Source of the DNA: Tetrahymena thermophila SB210 | Lineage: Eukaryota; Ciliophora; Oligohymenophorea; Hymenostomatida; Tetrahymenidae | Length of the DNA stretch: 64,000 bases | Assembly (NCBI RefSeq): GCF_000189635.1 | Contig: NW_002476364.1 | Coordinates: 434,001 to 498,000 of the forward strand | Reading direction: 5' to 3' | Shown: positions 1 through 11,174 of the stretch, in pieces | Position numbering within the stretch: position 1 is the stretch's first letter | How the letters are laid out: each line of letters begins with the position of its first letter | Made by a program: the position numbers and the translations under genes | Notes under the pieces: model-generated | Seen by the model: the letters and a program-made list of their open reading frames with translations, nothing else | Databases searched by the model: none | What the model was told of the DNA's origin: nothing

Positions 1-3000
1 ATAAGTCACTACAACTAATGGCCTGAGGTGCTCAGATTTTAATTATGTAAGATATTAGTTTGAGATTTCCTTTAGGAGTATAAAACATTTTTATGCAGTC
101 ATTAATTATTTTTGTCATATTAACAGAGCAACCTGCATAAAAGCTACTATAATAACGAATAAGACAAGCTAGGAAGCGCTTCTTCAAGCTTCAGAAGATA
201 GATTGTTAGCATGTAAGACAGAAAACATTCAAATATATATGGAAGATATAAAGAGTACTAATATGTAGATTCTAAGAGTAAAAAAGATGAAATGAATAAT
301 AAATCAGTTTCTAAAGATATGTTAAATATTGAGGAGCATGACAATATTAGCTAACACAAGGAGCCTATTTAGTCTCCCTTGATTCAATCTTTGCACCAAT
401 CTAAATATCAAACACCTTAAAAAGGCTCATAGTCTTATCATTCTAGAAGCTACACTGTATAATTGAGTGATTAATTTATTTAATAGTCTGACAAAAAACT
501 TGAAAGTGAGTCTCCTTTAGGAGATAGTAAATAGTAAATAAATCAGAAATATTTACGCTATACAACAGACCATGTAAGGTATTCTACTCCATTTAAAGGA
601 GAAATCACTAACAAAAGTGATAAGCAAGTAATAAGTTTTAAAATTAGAACACTTTATTTACATTTTATTTAAATATAATTAAAGGAAGAAAATTTGTATT
701 TAAGCCAAAAAATATCTAAGTAGGAATTAAAAAAGCTTTAAGATTCTCCTACTAAAGAAAATGAGCAATACAATATCGAAGAAAAGTAACAAACTAATCC
801 TGCCTTGTAAAGCTACAGTGGATTTATTTCTCGTACTTAAAATAATTACTACAAAAGGCAAACCGCTTTTGAATCTCCCGTCAGTGATGAAAAAAATTTG
901 CTCAAAGAGAGCTATTCCAAAGTTCTAAACTACCAAACTTCTTCAGCCTACTCAAAAGACTCACATCTAAATTCCTCAATAAAATCATACAGAGCTACTT
1001 AATCAGAAAAGTAATTAATTTAGTTATAAAAAATTATTTTATTTATTTATTAAGATTTTATTTTTACTTTTTAATTTTGAGTTGAAAATATTTTACAAAA
1101 AAATCAAAATTAATAATTAAATGTTTATTTCTTGACGCAAATCATATTTATAAATATGATGATGATTAATTTATTAATTTTAAAACTAATTTTGATACAA
1201 TTCAGGACAATATTGATAGATTATTTTAAAATATTCTATTAATCATTTAACAAAAATAGTTTTTAAAAAAACTAGTTTTTTTGAAATTTAGTTTATTTAT
1301 TTTAATTTAGTAATACAAATTCATTTGAATACTCATCATAAATTTATTTTTTCAATAAATTATTTTAAATTTATTTAGGAAAAGCTTTTAAGAGGAGATA
1401 GAGCAATACAAAAAGGAATTAAAGGAATATCAATCCCAACTTTCAAGTTATTAGGAGCAGCTGAAAAATTCTCTTAATAAAAATAAAATAGAGTTATTTG
1501 ATGGCTTGACATCTATTAGAGATAGTAATATCACGAGCTCAATTAGCTAATACTCAAAGGCTAGCTTTTTAGATTTAAAATACTCTACTCAAAATAGTAA
1601 ATACTAAGTAGATTCTGAAACTCCTAAGACACTACAAAAACTAGAAAGTGACCAGAACAGCACAATTTCAAGTAGACTAGGACAATCTGCTACATTTTCT
1701 AAGGTTAATTCTAAAATTTAAAAGCCTCATATGGGGATATTTGATTCTATTTACATTGATGCTGAAAATCTTGAAGAAAAACCTGAAAAAATGTTACAAG
1801 TTGTAAATATTGAAAACTCAGCTGTTTTACCAAATGATAAAAAAGAAATCATGGAAGGCTTTTCTGAAAAAAAAATTATAAAAATTTAAAAAGTTGAAAG
1901 TTTTTATGAAGAAAGAGAGCCTGAGTCTAAAAATTATGATAAAGAAGAATCTTAAAACTTTATTTAACAAAATAGCTTTTAACTATCCAGTTTAAATGGT
2001 GAAACTAACAATAAAAGGTGTTTTAGATCTCAATCAGTGACATATAAAGAAGTTCCTGATAAAGAAAGTTAATTGCATAATTATAAGAATGAAAAAACAA
2101 TAGATTATTAAACTAGAAGTAAAGCCAGCTATAGCATTGATCAAAACACTCCATTGTTATCTTCAGCAGTGTTTAGCAATCATAGAAGTAATCTAGTAAA
2201 CACATTAAAAGATGATTATCCTATTATGTTAAATAGCAAGGATTGTAATTAGTAATTACCCAATTTTCAAAAAATTGATTCAGTAATCTCTGATTCTTTG
2301 GCATGCCCTTCTTAACATTAATAGTCAATAATTTAAAATTCTAATTAACTAATTTCAGAAGAGTCCAGTACAAAATAAAATATAATGCAGCGTTCTAATT
2401 TATAAGCAACCAAACAGGATAGCTCTGAAAATATTATAAAAACTTAATACGATAAATTAAAAGAAATTGAAAACAGATATAAAAGAGTAGAAGAAATCAG
2501 TAAAAAATATTCTCATCTCTACAAATCAAAACTTTTACAACCAACTCAAACTTCCATTACAACAGAATAAAAGACATCATTAGATTTATCTGCTAGCGTT
2601 CCTGCTAACTCTACCGATTATAAAAACGAATAAAATATTAATTCTACATATAATAATTTAATCGAAAAAAGAGAAAATAATAACTAATATTCATTTGCTC
2701 AGCAAAATAAAGACATAGAAATGACTTCTGTATGCCTGTTCCCAAATGTTAGAGACTCTGGTGTTATGCCAAATAAAGATTAAAACTCTCTTGGAGTTCC
2801 TCTTCCAATAAGCAATAGAATTCAAGGAGGAGAGAGCGATATTAACTTCTTCATGTAAAAAACTCCTAGATTTTAAACTATGGATGGCGAAGAGTATTTT
2901 AAAACAGCAGAGTAAATATTGTAGTTAAGCAGACAGAGCGCAAATAAACTCGATTAATCGCTTTGCTTAACTGATAGAGAAACACTTTAAAATCTTTCTT

Positions 3001-3065
3001 AAGTTGATATGGATTGCGAATTAAAGCATTAAATGTAACAATCCCCTTCAGTGACTGCTCTCTGA
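1..3065 (+). CDS. Low-complexity Ser/Asn/Gln/Lys-rich protein, 5' end outside window
   Basis: Only the C-terminal part of this gene is in the window: 871 residues if all visible exons are coding. Exons are 1-46 (base 1 ends a codon), 127-1010 and 1379-3065; a 57-nt in-frame stretch at 628-684 (GTAATA...TTAAAG) may be another intron. Reading is continuous with TAA/TAG as Gln and ends at TGA 3063-3065. The protein is polar, rich in Ser, Asn, Gln and Lys, with a short charged helix-like stretch just after the second intron (a run of Glu/Gln/Leu around 1390-1480) and another near 2450-2520. I see no membrane span, catalytic motif or recognisable domain. Such tails often belong to ciliate kinases or scaffold proteins, but the part that would show this lies upstream, so no function is given. 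Confidence 0.75.
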
Positions 3066-4079
3066 TTAGTCAAATTTTGAAAATTAAAAAAAAAATAAAT
3101 AAATAAATTAAAAAGTATTCACAACCATTTAAATATTTATAAATAAAGGCTATATTTATTAATACTCTATATTATAAAAAATCTATATAACATAAATAAA
3201 AAATATGTGTGAGTGTGTTTATCCTTAAATATAAGTAAATTAATATATTGTATATATTTTGCTATTTTCTTAACTAATTTAATTACATCTGCTCGCCCTG
3301 CAAGATCTTTAACTTAATAACTTTTTTATTTGATTTATTATCAAAAATACATTTTTATTAATTTGATAAATTCGTAAATAGATTTTTATCTTTTAATAAC
3401 TCTTTTATCAGAAACTTCTTTATTAATTATTATATTTGTTTATTTGTTTGTTTGTTTATTTTTATATAAAATGATATTAAATTAAATTTCAAGTTAATAT
3501 TATTTTTCAAACAAAACTGCATAAATAAACCATTGAAATTACTTTAACTATCAAACATATTAAAATGTTCTTTAATTAAATTACCTTCAAGCTTTGTTAT
3601 TATATATATGCACGCATGTTTTAATTTGTAAGAAAATAAATTATCATAAATGCATAAATGCCTATAAATAAAATAATATTTTTTTCTCACACAGGCATTT
3701 TTTAGGGGTTAATGCATTTTGCATAATACCTTTACATATTTTATTGATATAAAAAGTAATTTTGTAAAATAAAAACAAAAATACGCCTTAGAGAAGGAAG
3801 ACTGATTAATAATGTTAAAATTTCTTAACCTTAGTAATATGTTAAAAAATTAGTTTTTATTATGTGAAATAAAAATAATACTTTTTAAAGTTTGCATATT
3901 ATAATTACAAAAATAATAGGACATTAAAAATACTGACTGATTGATAAGTAAGTGATCGCTTAATTAAATTTAAATCCTCTCTAATTATCACATAAATTTT
4001 ATAAAAAATAATTATCACTGATTTTATTTTACAAACTAAAGTGAAATAAGCAACTAATTATTTAGATATTTACCAAATT
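3066..4079. other. Intergenic A/T-rich region
   Basis: It lies between two plus-strand genes and presumably holds the 3' UTR of the first and the promoter of the second. Short homopolymers and TTTG/TTTA runs are present near 3430-3460. No gene or RNA was recognised. Confidence 0.6.
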
Positions 4080-5808
4080 ATGATTTATTCAAATAATTCA
4101 GCCATTTAAAATTCATAGCACTAAACTAGGTCAATTTAGCTATTAAGTGGCCAGTAAAATTTGAAGTAATCGAATTCACAATATTAAAAGCACTTCGTTT
4201 ATCGCTCATAGAGTGGTTAAAACATAGGATCACATATGGTTTAATAATAGGGAGTTTAGATTTAAGAAATAGCCTAGTAGCAATAATTTGCTTAACAGCC
4301 ACATAAAATTCAGTATCAACATGGTGCTAGTGCAAGTTTTTTTGGTAAAAAATAAAAAAAAATACAATTTTTAGTTTTTATTCGATTATATTTATATAAA
4401 AATAGGAAATTAAAATTAAATAATTTCTAGAAGTGTAAATGGACCTATTAGTTCTTTATAGCAACAAATGACAAATAGTTTACATAACACTACAAAAGAA
4501 AACAATAATTAAGTTCCTATTGTATAAAATATGGGAAATTTCAATTATTAACAGTAGAATCAATTACACATTTAGTATAAAGAAGGGAGAACTCCTGCTT
4601 AAATGGATTAAAAAAATAAAATTCATAATTACAATTCAAGTAATTAGAGTATTTCATAATCTAAACAAGCTACTGCTTAGCTTTAGCCAATAAATAGATA
4701 AGAATAATCATAAATTTAAAAATAAGGTTCTGTTATTATTAGGAACAACTAGTCTTTTTCCTCATAAAATTTAGTTAATACAGATAGAGATTATAATGAA
4801 GTGTTTAGAAGAGAGTAGTCTTCTTCTTTTTATGATAAGATAGATCCATTGTAATAATAATACTAAAGTCATGCCTTACAAGAAAAAAACTTAATATTAT
4901 CTTAGAATTCTCTACAAAATAAAATTATTGAAAATAATCAACTTAACTCTCATAATTTTCCTTAGTAAAATATAGTAAAGCAAATTCCATAAATAATTAC
5001 TTCTCAAGACCACATTTTCTCAGCAAAATCTATTAATTAGCTCACACCATTATCTAATAATGATAAAGTTATAGATTTTTAGCAGTATTAAACTATAGAA
5101 AAATAATATCAAGGATTTATTCCAATATCTACTTCATCTCCTTAAGTGTAAAATAACCACTTAAAATTTTCATAGTAATTAGTAGGTTCTCAAAATCAAT
5201 TATCTTATTCTACTTATATACAATAAAATTACTCTAATTAAGATGTAAATAACTATATAAAGCTAGATAATACCATTTAAAAAGTAGGACTTAGAGAAAT
5301 TTCTCCTTATGATAAACTCATTTAAGCAAGACGAAGCTCTAAAGATGAAGACTCTTTTAACCAAAATAAATCCTTTTAAAGTGTTAAATACAAAACATCT
5401 TAAATAGAGTCAATTAAAGAAGAAAACATCATAACTACTCCAAGAAAGCAAGCATATGTATACAGCAATGAAATTTCAGTAGTAAGCGATATAAAAAGCA
5501 CAAATGAAACAGATGTCCGTGATAAAGCTTTTTCATAATAAAAAATCTAAAATATTGTGATTAACTCACCTAATTACATTCAATAAAACTCTTACACACA
5601 GCTTTCACCTAAATCAAAGCTGCAAGTTAAAGAAAAAGTCTATGGCAATGAAGATTTGTGTAATTATTATCCAGTGACTCATATTAAACAAGAAGATTTA
5701 TAAAAATACGAGTTGATCCTTAAATGTACTCTACAAACTTAAAATTAGTCAATAATAAATTAAAAAATAAAAGATTTTTCAGAAGGTTTTCAATTTTCAG
5801 CCTATTGA
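4080..5808 (+). CDS. Gln/Asn-rich hypothetical protein, 555 residues
   Basis: Two exons: 4080-4344 and 4406-5808, with a 61-nt intron (GTAAAA...AAATAG) whose splice restores one frame to TGA at 5806-5808. The first ATG follows an A/T-rich leader. The product is very rich in Gln, Asn and Ser throughout, with no predicted membrane segment or signal peptide and no motif I recognise. Prion-like Q/N-rich proteins are common in Tetrahymena, partly because TAA/TAG code for Gln and arise easily in A/T-rich DNA. A slightly more structured, charged stretch lies near the C-terminus (about 5600-5790: several Lys-Glu pairs and a hydrophobic face). It could be a disordered scaffold or RNA-associated protein; the sequence does not decide. 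The gene is flanked by long A/T-rich spacers and shows no link to its neighbours. Confidence 0.75.
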
Positions 5809-7043
5809 ACAAATTTAATGAGTTAATGAATGAACAAAATTTCAACAAAGAAAAATAAAAATAGTTTAACAAATAAAATTATTATTATATTAAAAAGTTA
5901 ATTATATATTATTTTCAGAAATGTATATATGTCCTATCTACCTAATATATCGTTGTATATATCATCTTAAATGTTGCTCTATTAATTTAAGAAAGTTATT
6001 GACTAAGCCTTTATAATTTAGAAGACAACATTTTAAATATTGATGTTTTTTTAAGTTGAAAGAAAATAAGATATTGGTTAAATAATTAAATTATAATTAT
6101 AAAATATTTGTTTTGTAATCTTGATATGAAGAATTTTTACTTTCATAATATAATTAAAATAAAGAATTAATATGTAAATAACTCATTAATAGAGAAATGT
6201 TTATTTTAGAAAAATTGAATAAAAATATAAATTAAAATTTTTTAAATATTTTTATTTATTGTCAAAAAGTTAATTAAGAAGTAATATACATCATAAATAA
6301 GCTCAAATTAGTTAAGAAATAAAATATTAATTTGCTTCAAAAAACTTAAATTACTTTTAAAATTATAAGTTAATTAAAACAGAAATAAATTTATAATTCT
6401 TTTGCCATATTTTACCATATAGATTTATGAATGTATCAATGAGAATAAAATGAAAATAAGTTAAATGGTTGAGAAATTGAAAAAATAATGAATTAATTAA
6501 TTAAAACTTAAATATTAACATATGTATAACTGCTTTATATCAAATTTGTTTAAAATAAAAATACATAAAAAATGAATAGTTATTTATTATGTCAAAAAGT
6601 TAATTAAGAGTATACATCAATAATAAGCTCAAATTAGTTATGAATAAAATATTAATTTGCTTCAAAAAACATAAATTAATTTAAAAATTATAAGTTAATT
6701 AAAACAGAAATAAAATTTATAATTCTTTTGTCATATTTTATCATATAGATTTATGATGTATCTATGAGAAATAATTTAAAAATATATAATAAAATGAAAA
6801 TAAGTTTTTTAAAGATAATTATTATTTTTGATAAACGGTTGAGAAATTGAAAATATAATTAAAAAAATAAATATTAATATATGTAATATCTGCTTTATAT
6901 TAAATTTGTTTAAAATAAAAATACATAAAAAATGAATAGTTTTTGTTATAACAGTGAAATAAGATATATTTTATTTATTTTTATAAAATATTGAGTAAAA
7001 AATAAGTAATTTAATTTATTATTAAATAAAGATTATATGTTTA
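5809..7043. other. Intergenic region between convergent genes, containing a tandem duplication
   Basis: It separates the 3' ends of the 4080-5808 gene and the GH31 gene. Apart from the tandem repeat listed separately it is A/T-rich with no open frame worth calling. Confidence 0.6.
6255..6940. repeat. Tandem direct duplication, unit about 330 bp, two copies
   Basis: Copy 1 runs from about 6255 to 6584 and copy 2 from about 6585 to 6940. Both contain the same ordered landmarks: GTCAAAAAGTTAATTAAG (6261 and 6591), GCTCAAATTAGTTA, TTGCTTCAAAAAAC, the ATTCTTTTGxCATATTTTAxC block with CATATAGATTTATGA, a GTTGAGAAATTGAAAA block, and the closing AAAATACATAAAAAATGAAT. Copies differ by scattered substitutions and small indels; copy 2 has an extra insertion near 6780-6835. 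Neither copy is coding on either strand. It reads as a local tandem duplication of intergenic DNA, with no transposase or terminal inverted repeat visible. Confidence 0.85.
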
Positions 7044-10000
7044 TCATAGGTAAATTTCGAATATTGAATCGTAAAGAATGTGTAATTAAGAGTATATTGT
7101 GATTCCTTATGTATTACTAGAATATTTGAGAATTTTAATGTTTTATTTATACAGTTTTTCATTTTTGTAAATTTTGTTTGTGTTTTTTAATTAAGTGTTG
7201 CTAAATACCTCAGAAAATATTGAAATCGAGCTTATAAATATAGATTATGGTTTGTTAAATTAAATATCATCTTCGTAATTAAATTAAAGTATTATTTTTT
7301 GTTCATCTTCTATGTATTATAATTGAACTTTATAAAGGCATTTAAATGGCTCCACACATTTTAAATGAACATTCACTTCTGAAAAATCATTTATTGACAT
7401 CATAACTCCATTACAAAAATATGGCTTATGCTTTGAAAATCCACATTTTAAGTGATATATATTGCCTAAATCCTAGCTAGAAAGAATTGCATCAAATTAT
7501 TAAAATATTAGATGACCTTCTCTCAGAAAAATGTCTATTGCTTAGCTGTAATAATTTTCAAATTTTAGAACTTATCTAAGCGTGTTTTGATACATTTTAC
7601 CATTAGAAATATTAAACCTTTTTTAATTTTAAAATAAAAGTTATATCAAATATTTTAATTTAAAATTTACCATCTCCCTTAAGGAAAATAAATTTCATAA
7701 TAATTTTATCCTTATTTTAAAACAGGTACAGAGATGAGATGCTGACCAATCATAATATGAGTTTCTAAAATATTATCTAAATATAGGTTTGAGTCATTAG
7801 CAAAATTCATAAATGCTGGTTAAATTTTGTAGGTGTTATTGAGAGTAAGAGTGTAGTAATATTTTAACAGAGAGTATTTTGTTCTGAATGAAAATAGTGC
7901 TCCTCCAAATTCATCAAAAGTAAAGAATTCCTAGCTTAACAGCTTTTCATGATTATGATTCCTGCTAAATGGGTATAAAGATCCTAATTAAGCCCATCTG
8001 TTGCATAATTCTTAGGTAGTATTTCCCATGAACCCACAAATATCGCTACCAGTAAAATCTATGCCAAAAATCTAAATTGAATTTTAAATAATTATTTTTT
8101 AATGATAAATCATAAAAAATTACATGGAAATTAAAAAGGCTAGACACGGAATAAGCCATGAACTCATATGAAGAATTATTATCACCAGCCCAATGAGAAA
8201 CATAATTCCCACTACCAGGAATAGTGCTTCTTGATATCAAGAAAGGCAAAGGGTTTTACATTTCATATTTGACAGCCTTGTATGTAGACTGAGAATGCAA
8301 ATATCCATTAATATTATGAAAATTAAACTCTAAATCTCCACTTTCCTCATGAATACTAACCAAACTTAAAGACATGTTTTCAAGTGGTTTACTTCCAGGC
8401 TGATAAGCTAAACCTATTTATTTAATTAATAATTGTAACAAACACAGCTTATAAGCTAAAATTAAATATTTTTTATAATTTAAATAATAAATTAACTAAA
8501 TAAACAATAATTAATTAAATAAATAATTTATCAATAATAGAATAAATAAATAATAAAATGAATAAATCTACCTTCTACAAATAACTCTACATCTAAATTA
8601 TATGATTGTCTGTAATTTTGGTACAACTCTGTTCAATTAAAATAAATAATAAAATAAATTTATGGTTTTAATTTAAAAATACCTTCACAAATTCCATGAC
8701 AGAAATTAGCATATTCATTCATGTCTAACCAGAATGCTGATATGTTATTTTACTTCATAAAGTTAAATGTGTAATTCTACCAGAATATTTTTGTAATAGG
8801 TTTTTAAAAGTCAGGAAATAAAGTGTAGCCAGGCCAAACTCTTCCTATATAAATTTTATGGGTGAGGTCTTTGACACCTACGTTATAATATAATGCGTCT
8901 TATCTTACTTGCAGTGTTTGGTTTTCTAATCCAATTCCTACATCTAGGATAGGAACTATCCTTTTCTCAATATCTTTCATGATAGAGTAGTTGTTTAGAG
9001 GAAATATAGTTTAATTAACTGTAAAAGTGTTATAATTTATCATGTAATCAATGTCTATGAATATACTTTCTACAGGAAATTCGATGAAATTGTATTCTGC
9101 AATTATTTATTTTACTTCATCTATATTCTAATATCCCCATCTAGATTGGTGAAATCCATATGCCCAGAGAGGCATCAAAGCCTATTTTCCTAAGAAGACA
9201 TTGTATCTCTGCACACAATTACTAGGAGAATCGCATGCTATTATTTTAAAATCTAAAATTCCTCCTGTAATACGATATTCGATTTCTTATTGTTTTGTTA
9301 GAAATATATCCATAGCATTTACATTTTAAAGATAAATTAAATGAAAATGAGTATCTGTCTGGTTGTTTTCATCCTAATAGTCAGTATCTTTCATTAAATA
9401 AACGGGGTGAGAGCCATATGTGTTATGACCTCCTTTAGAATCAGCAGTTTCAATATCCTAGGGCACATCTCTATTCCACAAAGTGTAAAGCGAATTATTG
9501 AATTCTAATTTAAACTTGTAATTTCTTTCTCCTAACCCAAAAATAAACTTACTACTTGCTTAGTACTTCAAGTGAATATATTTATCACTCATCACAAATC
9601 TTTCATCTAAGCTGAATAACAAAGTATTTGTATTTTTTCTTAATATTTTTAATTAGAAAGGCTCATTGTAATCGCTAATAAATATAGAAAAGTTTGTATT
9701 ATTAAAGCAAAAGGATTTTTCATTTCTCTGCTCAAAATTTTAATTTTTATATTTAAATCTTAAATCATCATTTACATCTTCTGCAACCAAATCAATGAAG
9801 GAAGCATCTCTACAGTATAGAGTTAGTTTAATACATTTGATAAAATTATTGTAAGTATTAAGGTAGAAGTCAAAATTCTAGTACAACTGAATTAATAATT
9901 ATATTTTATTATCTTAAATAGTCTTTTTCTTTAACACATAAAAAACATTCTACTATAATTTATCCAAATCCAATAGATTTAAACGAGTATTATTACTTTT

Positions 10001-10267
10001 TAAGTTATTTTAATTAATTTCTTTATCCTAATCTTCTACTATGTTGACTAAATTAGTATTTTTTTAAACACTATCATTGCCTACATTTTAAGAATATAAG
10101 CTCTACTAAAGCGCAGATTTCTAAAATATGACCCCTAAGCTAACATAATCCATGAGTAAATTTTCTGCTACTACATGAGGTCTACTATCAAATTACTAAC
10201 TTTGTATCAATTTTAATAACTAAGTTATAATTAAGCATTTTATAAAGCAAATTTTTGTAAAAATCAT
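7044..10267 (-). CDS. Glycoside hydrolase family 31 alpha-glucosidase, secreted/lysosomal type
   Basis: The 968-residue product should hydrolyse alpha-linked glucose from non-reducing ends, in a phagosome/lysosome or outside the cell. Exons (minus strand): 10267-8683, 8628-8572, 8413-8124, 8071-7671, 7617-7044. Family signatures appear in order: PLWAYGFHQSRWGY (residues about 350-363), the FIDIDYM strand, GRVWPGY, the nucleophile motif WLDMNE (Asp about 514), SRSTIPGSGNYVSHWAGDN (acid/base Asp about 625) and GSDICGFMG. A strand resembling PQGRWFNIS follows, then a beta-rich C-terminal domain. The chosen ATG (10267) gives a basic, hydrophobic N-terminus (MIFTKICFIKCLIITQLLKL) that looks like a signal peptide; a later in-frame Met (10153) lacks it. 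Length matches lysosomal acid alpha-glucosidases (about 950). Family membership is secure; whether it prefers maltose/glycogen or acts in glycoprotein trimming is not readable from motifs. Divergent from the gene starting at 11175. Confidence 0.93.
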
Positions 10268-11174
10268 TTTTTTTTGTTTATTTCTAAAGTCAAAACTAAA
10301 TTATATTTATTGATATTTATTAAAATCAAACAAGTGTAAAAAGATACAATATATTGATTGATTGATAAATTAATTAAAAGATTAACTAACTAATTAATTA
10401 AAAATCTGAATATTATTTACTCATTATTCTATTTTTACTAAAGTAGAATCAATCTCATTCATCTTTCAATTTACAAATATTTTAGTTTTCCATATTTCTA
10501 GGTTTAAAATTTTTTATTTTTTTCAATTCATTTTCTGAATTGTAATTTAAAAAAAATTTTTATTTCAATAATTCTTAAACATTAAATCTAATTAAACAAT
10601 TTTAACTTTAAAAATTTTTAATTTATTTATTTATTTATTTTTTAAAATAATAATTTTTTTTCAGAATTTTTTGGAAAATTTATTAGACTTAAAATTATTA
10701 TTTTAAAATATATAATTTTATCAAAATAATTTTGAATCACTTTAAAGCAGTTTAAATAATGGTTATAAATAAAAAGTCAAATTTATATAAGAAAAATATA
10801 TTGAAACATTTTGATTCTAATAACTAAAATAATATTTAAGTTAATGAAATCAGTTATGTAGTGTTTTTAATCAATAAAAATTTATGAGTAAAATTAATTG
10901 TGAAGCAATATTATTTCTTGAGTTTGCGCACATACCTGATTAATAATATGTAAATAGATTTATTAGTGATTTTGGTTGCTTATTAATATTTATTAAATTA
11001 AATAATTTGTAACCAAGTACTGCTTTAAATAAAGATAATTCTCAATTTGTTTCCAAAATTAAATATTTGTCTTATATAAATAACAAGAGAGCAAATAAAT
11101 ACACAAGCAAGCAAGCAATCAATAACTCAAATAATAACTTTTGATAACATAATTCAAAAACTTAAAACTATTTT
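10268..11174. other. Divergent promoter region, A/T-rich
   Basis: It lies between the starts of the minus-strand GH31 gene and the plus-strand coiled-coil gene, so it must carry both promoters. It has long A and T runs, a short TTTA repeat near 10620-10640 and a GCAAGCAAGC run near 11106-11116. No conserved element was recognised. Confidence 0.55.

Noticed and set aside
8046-8249. Stand-alone short minus-strand ORF with standard stops
   Set aside because: It is an internal piece of the GH31 gene (SRST...HWAGDN region) running into the next intron; its ends are TAA/TAG codons that mean Gln here or intron sequence.
10620-10645. Simple TTTA, TTTG and ATTC runs through the spacers as functional elements
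   Set aside because: They are common microsatellites of A/T-rich ciliate spacers; only the one overlapping a start codon (57028-57063) has a specific reason for interest.
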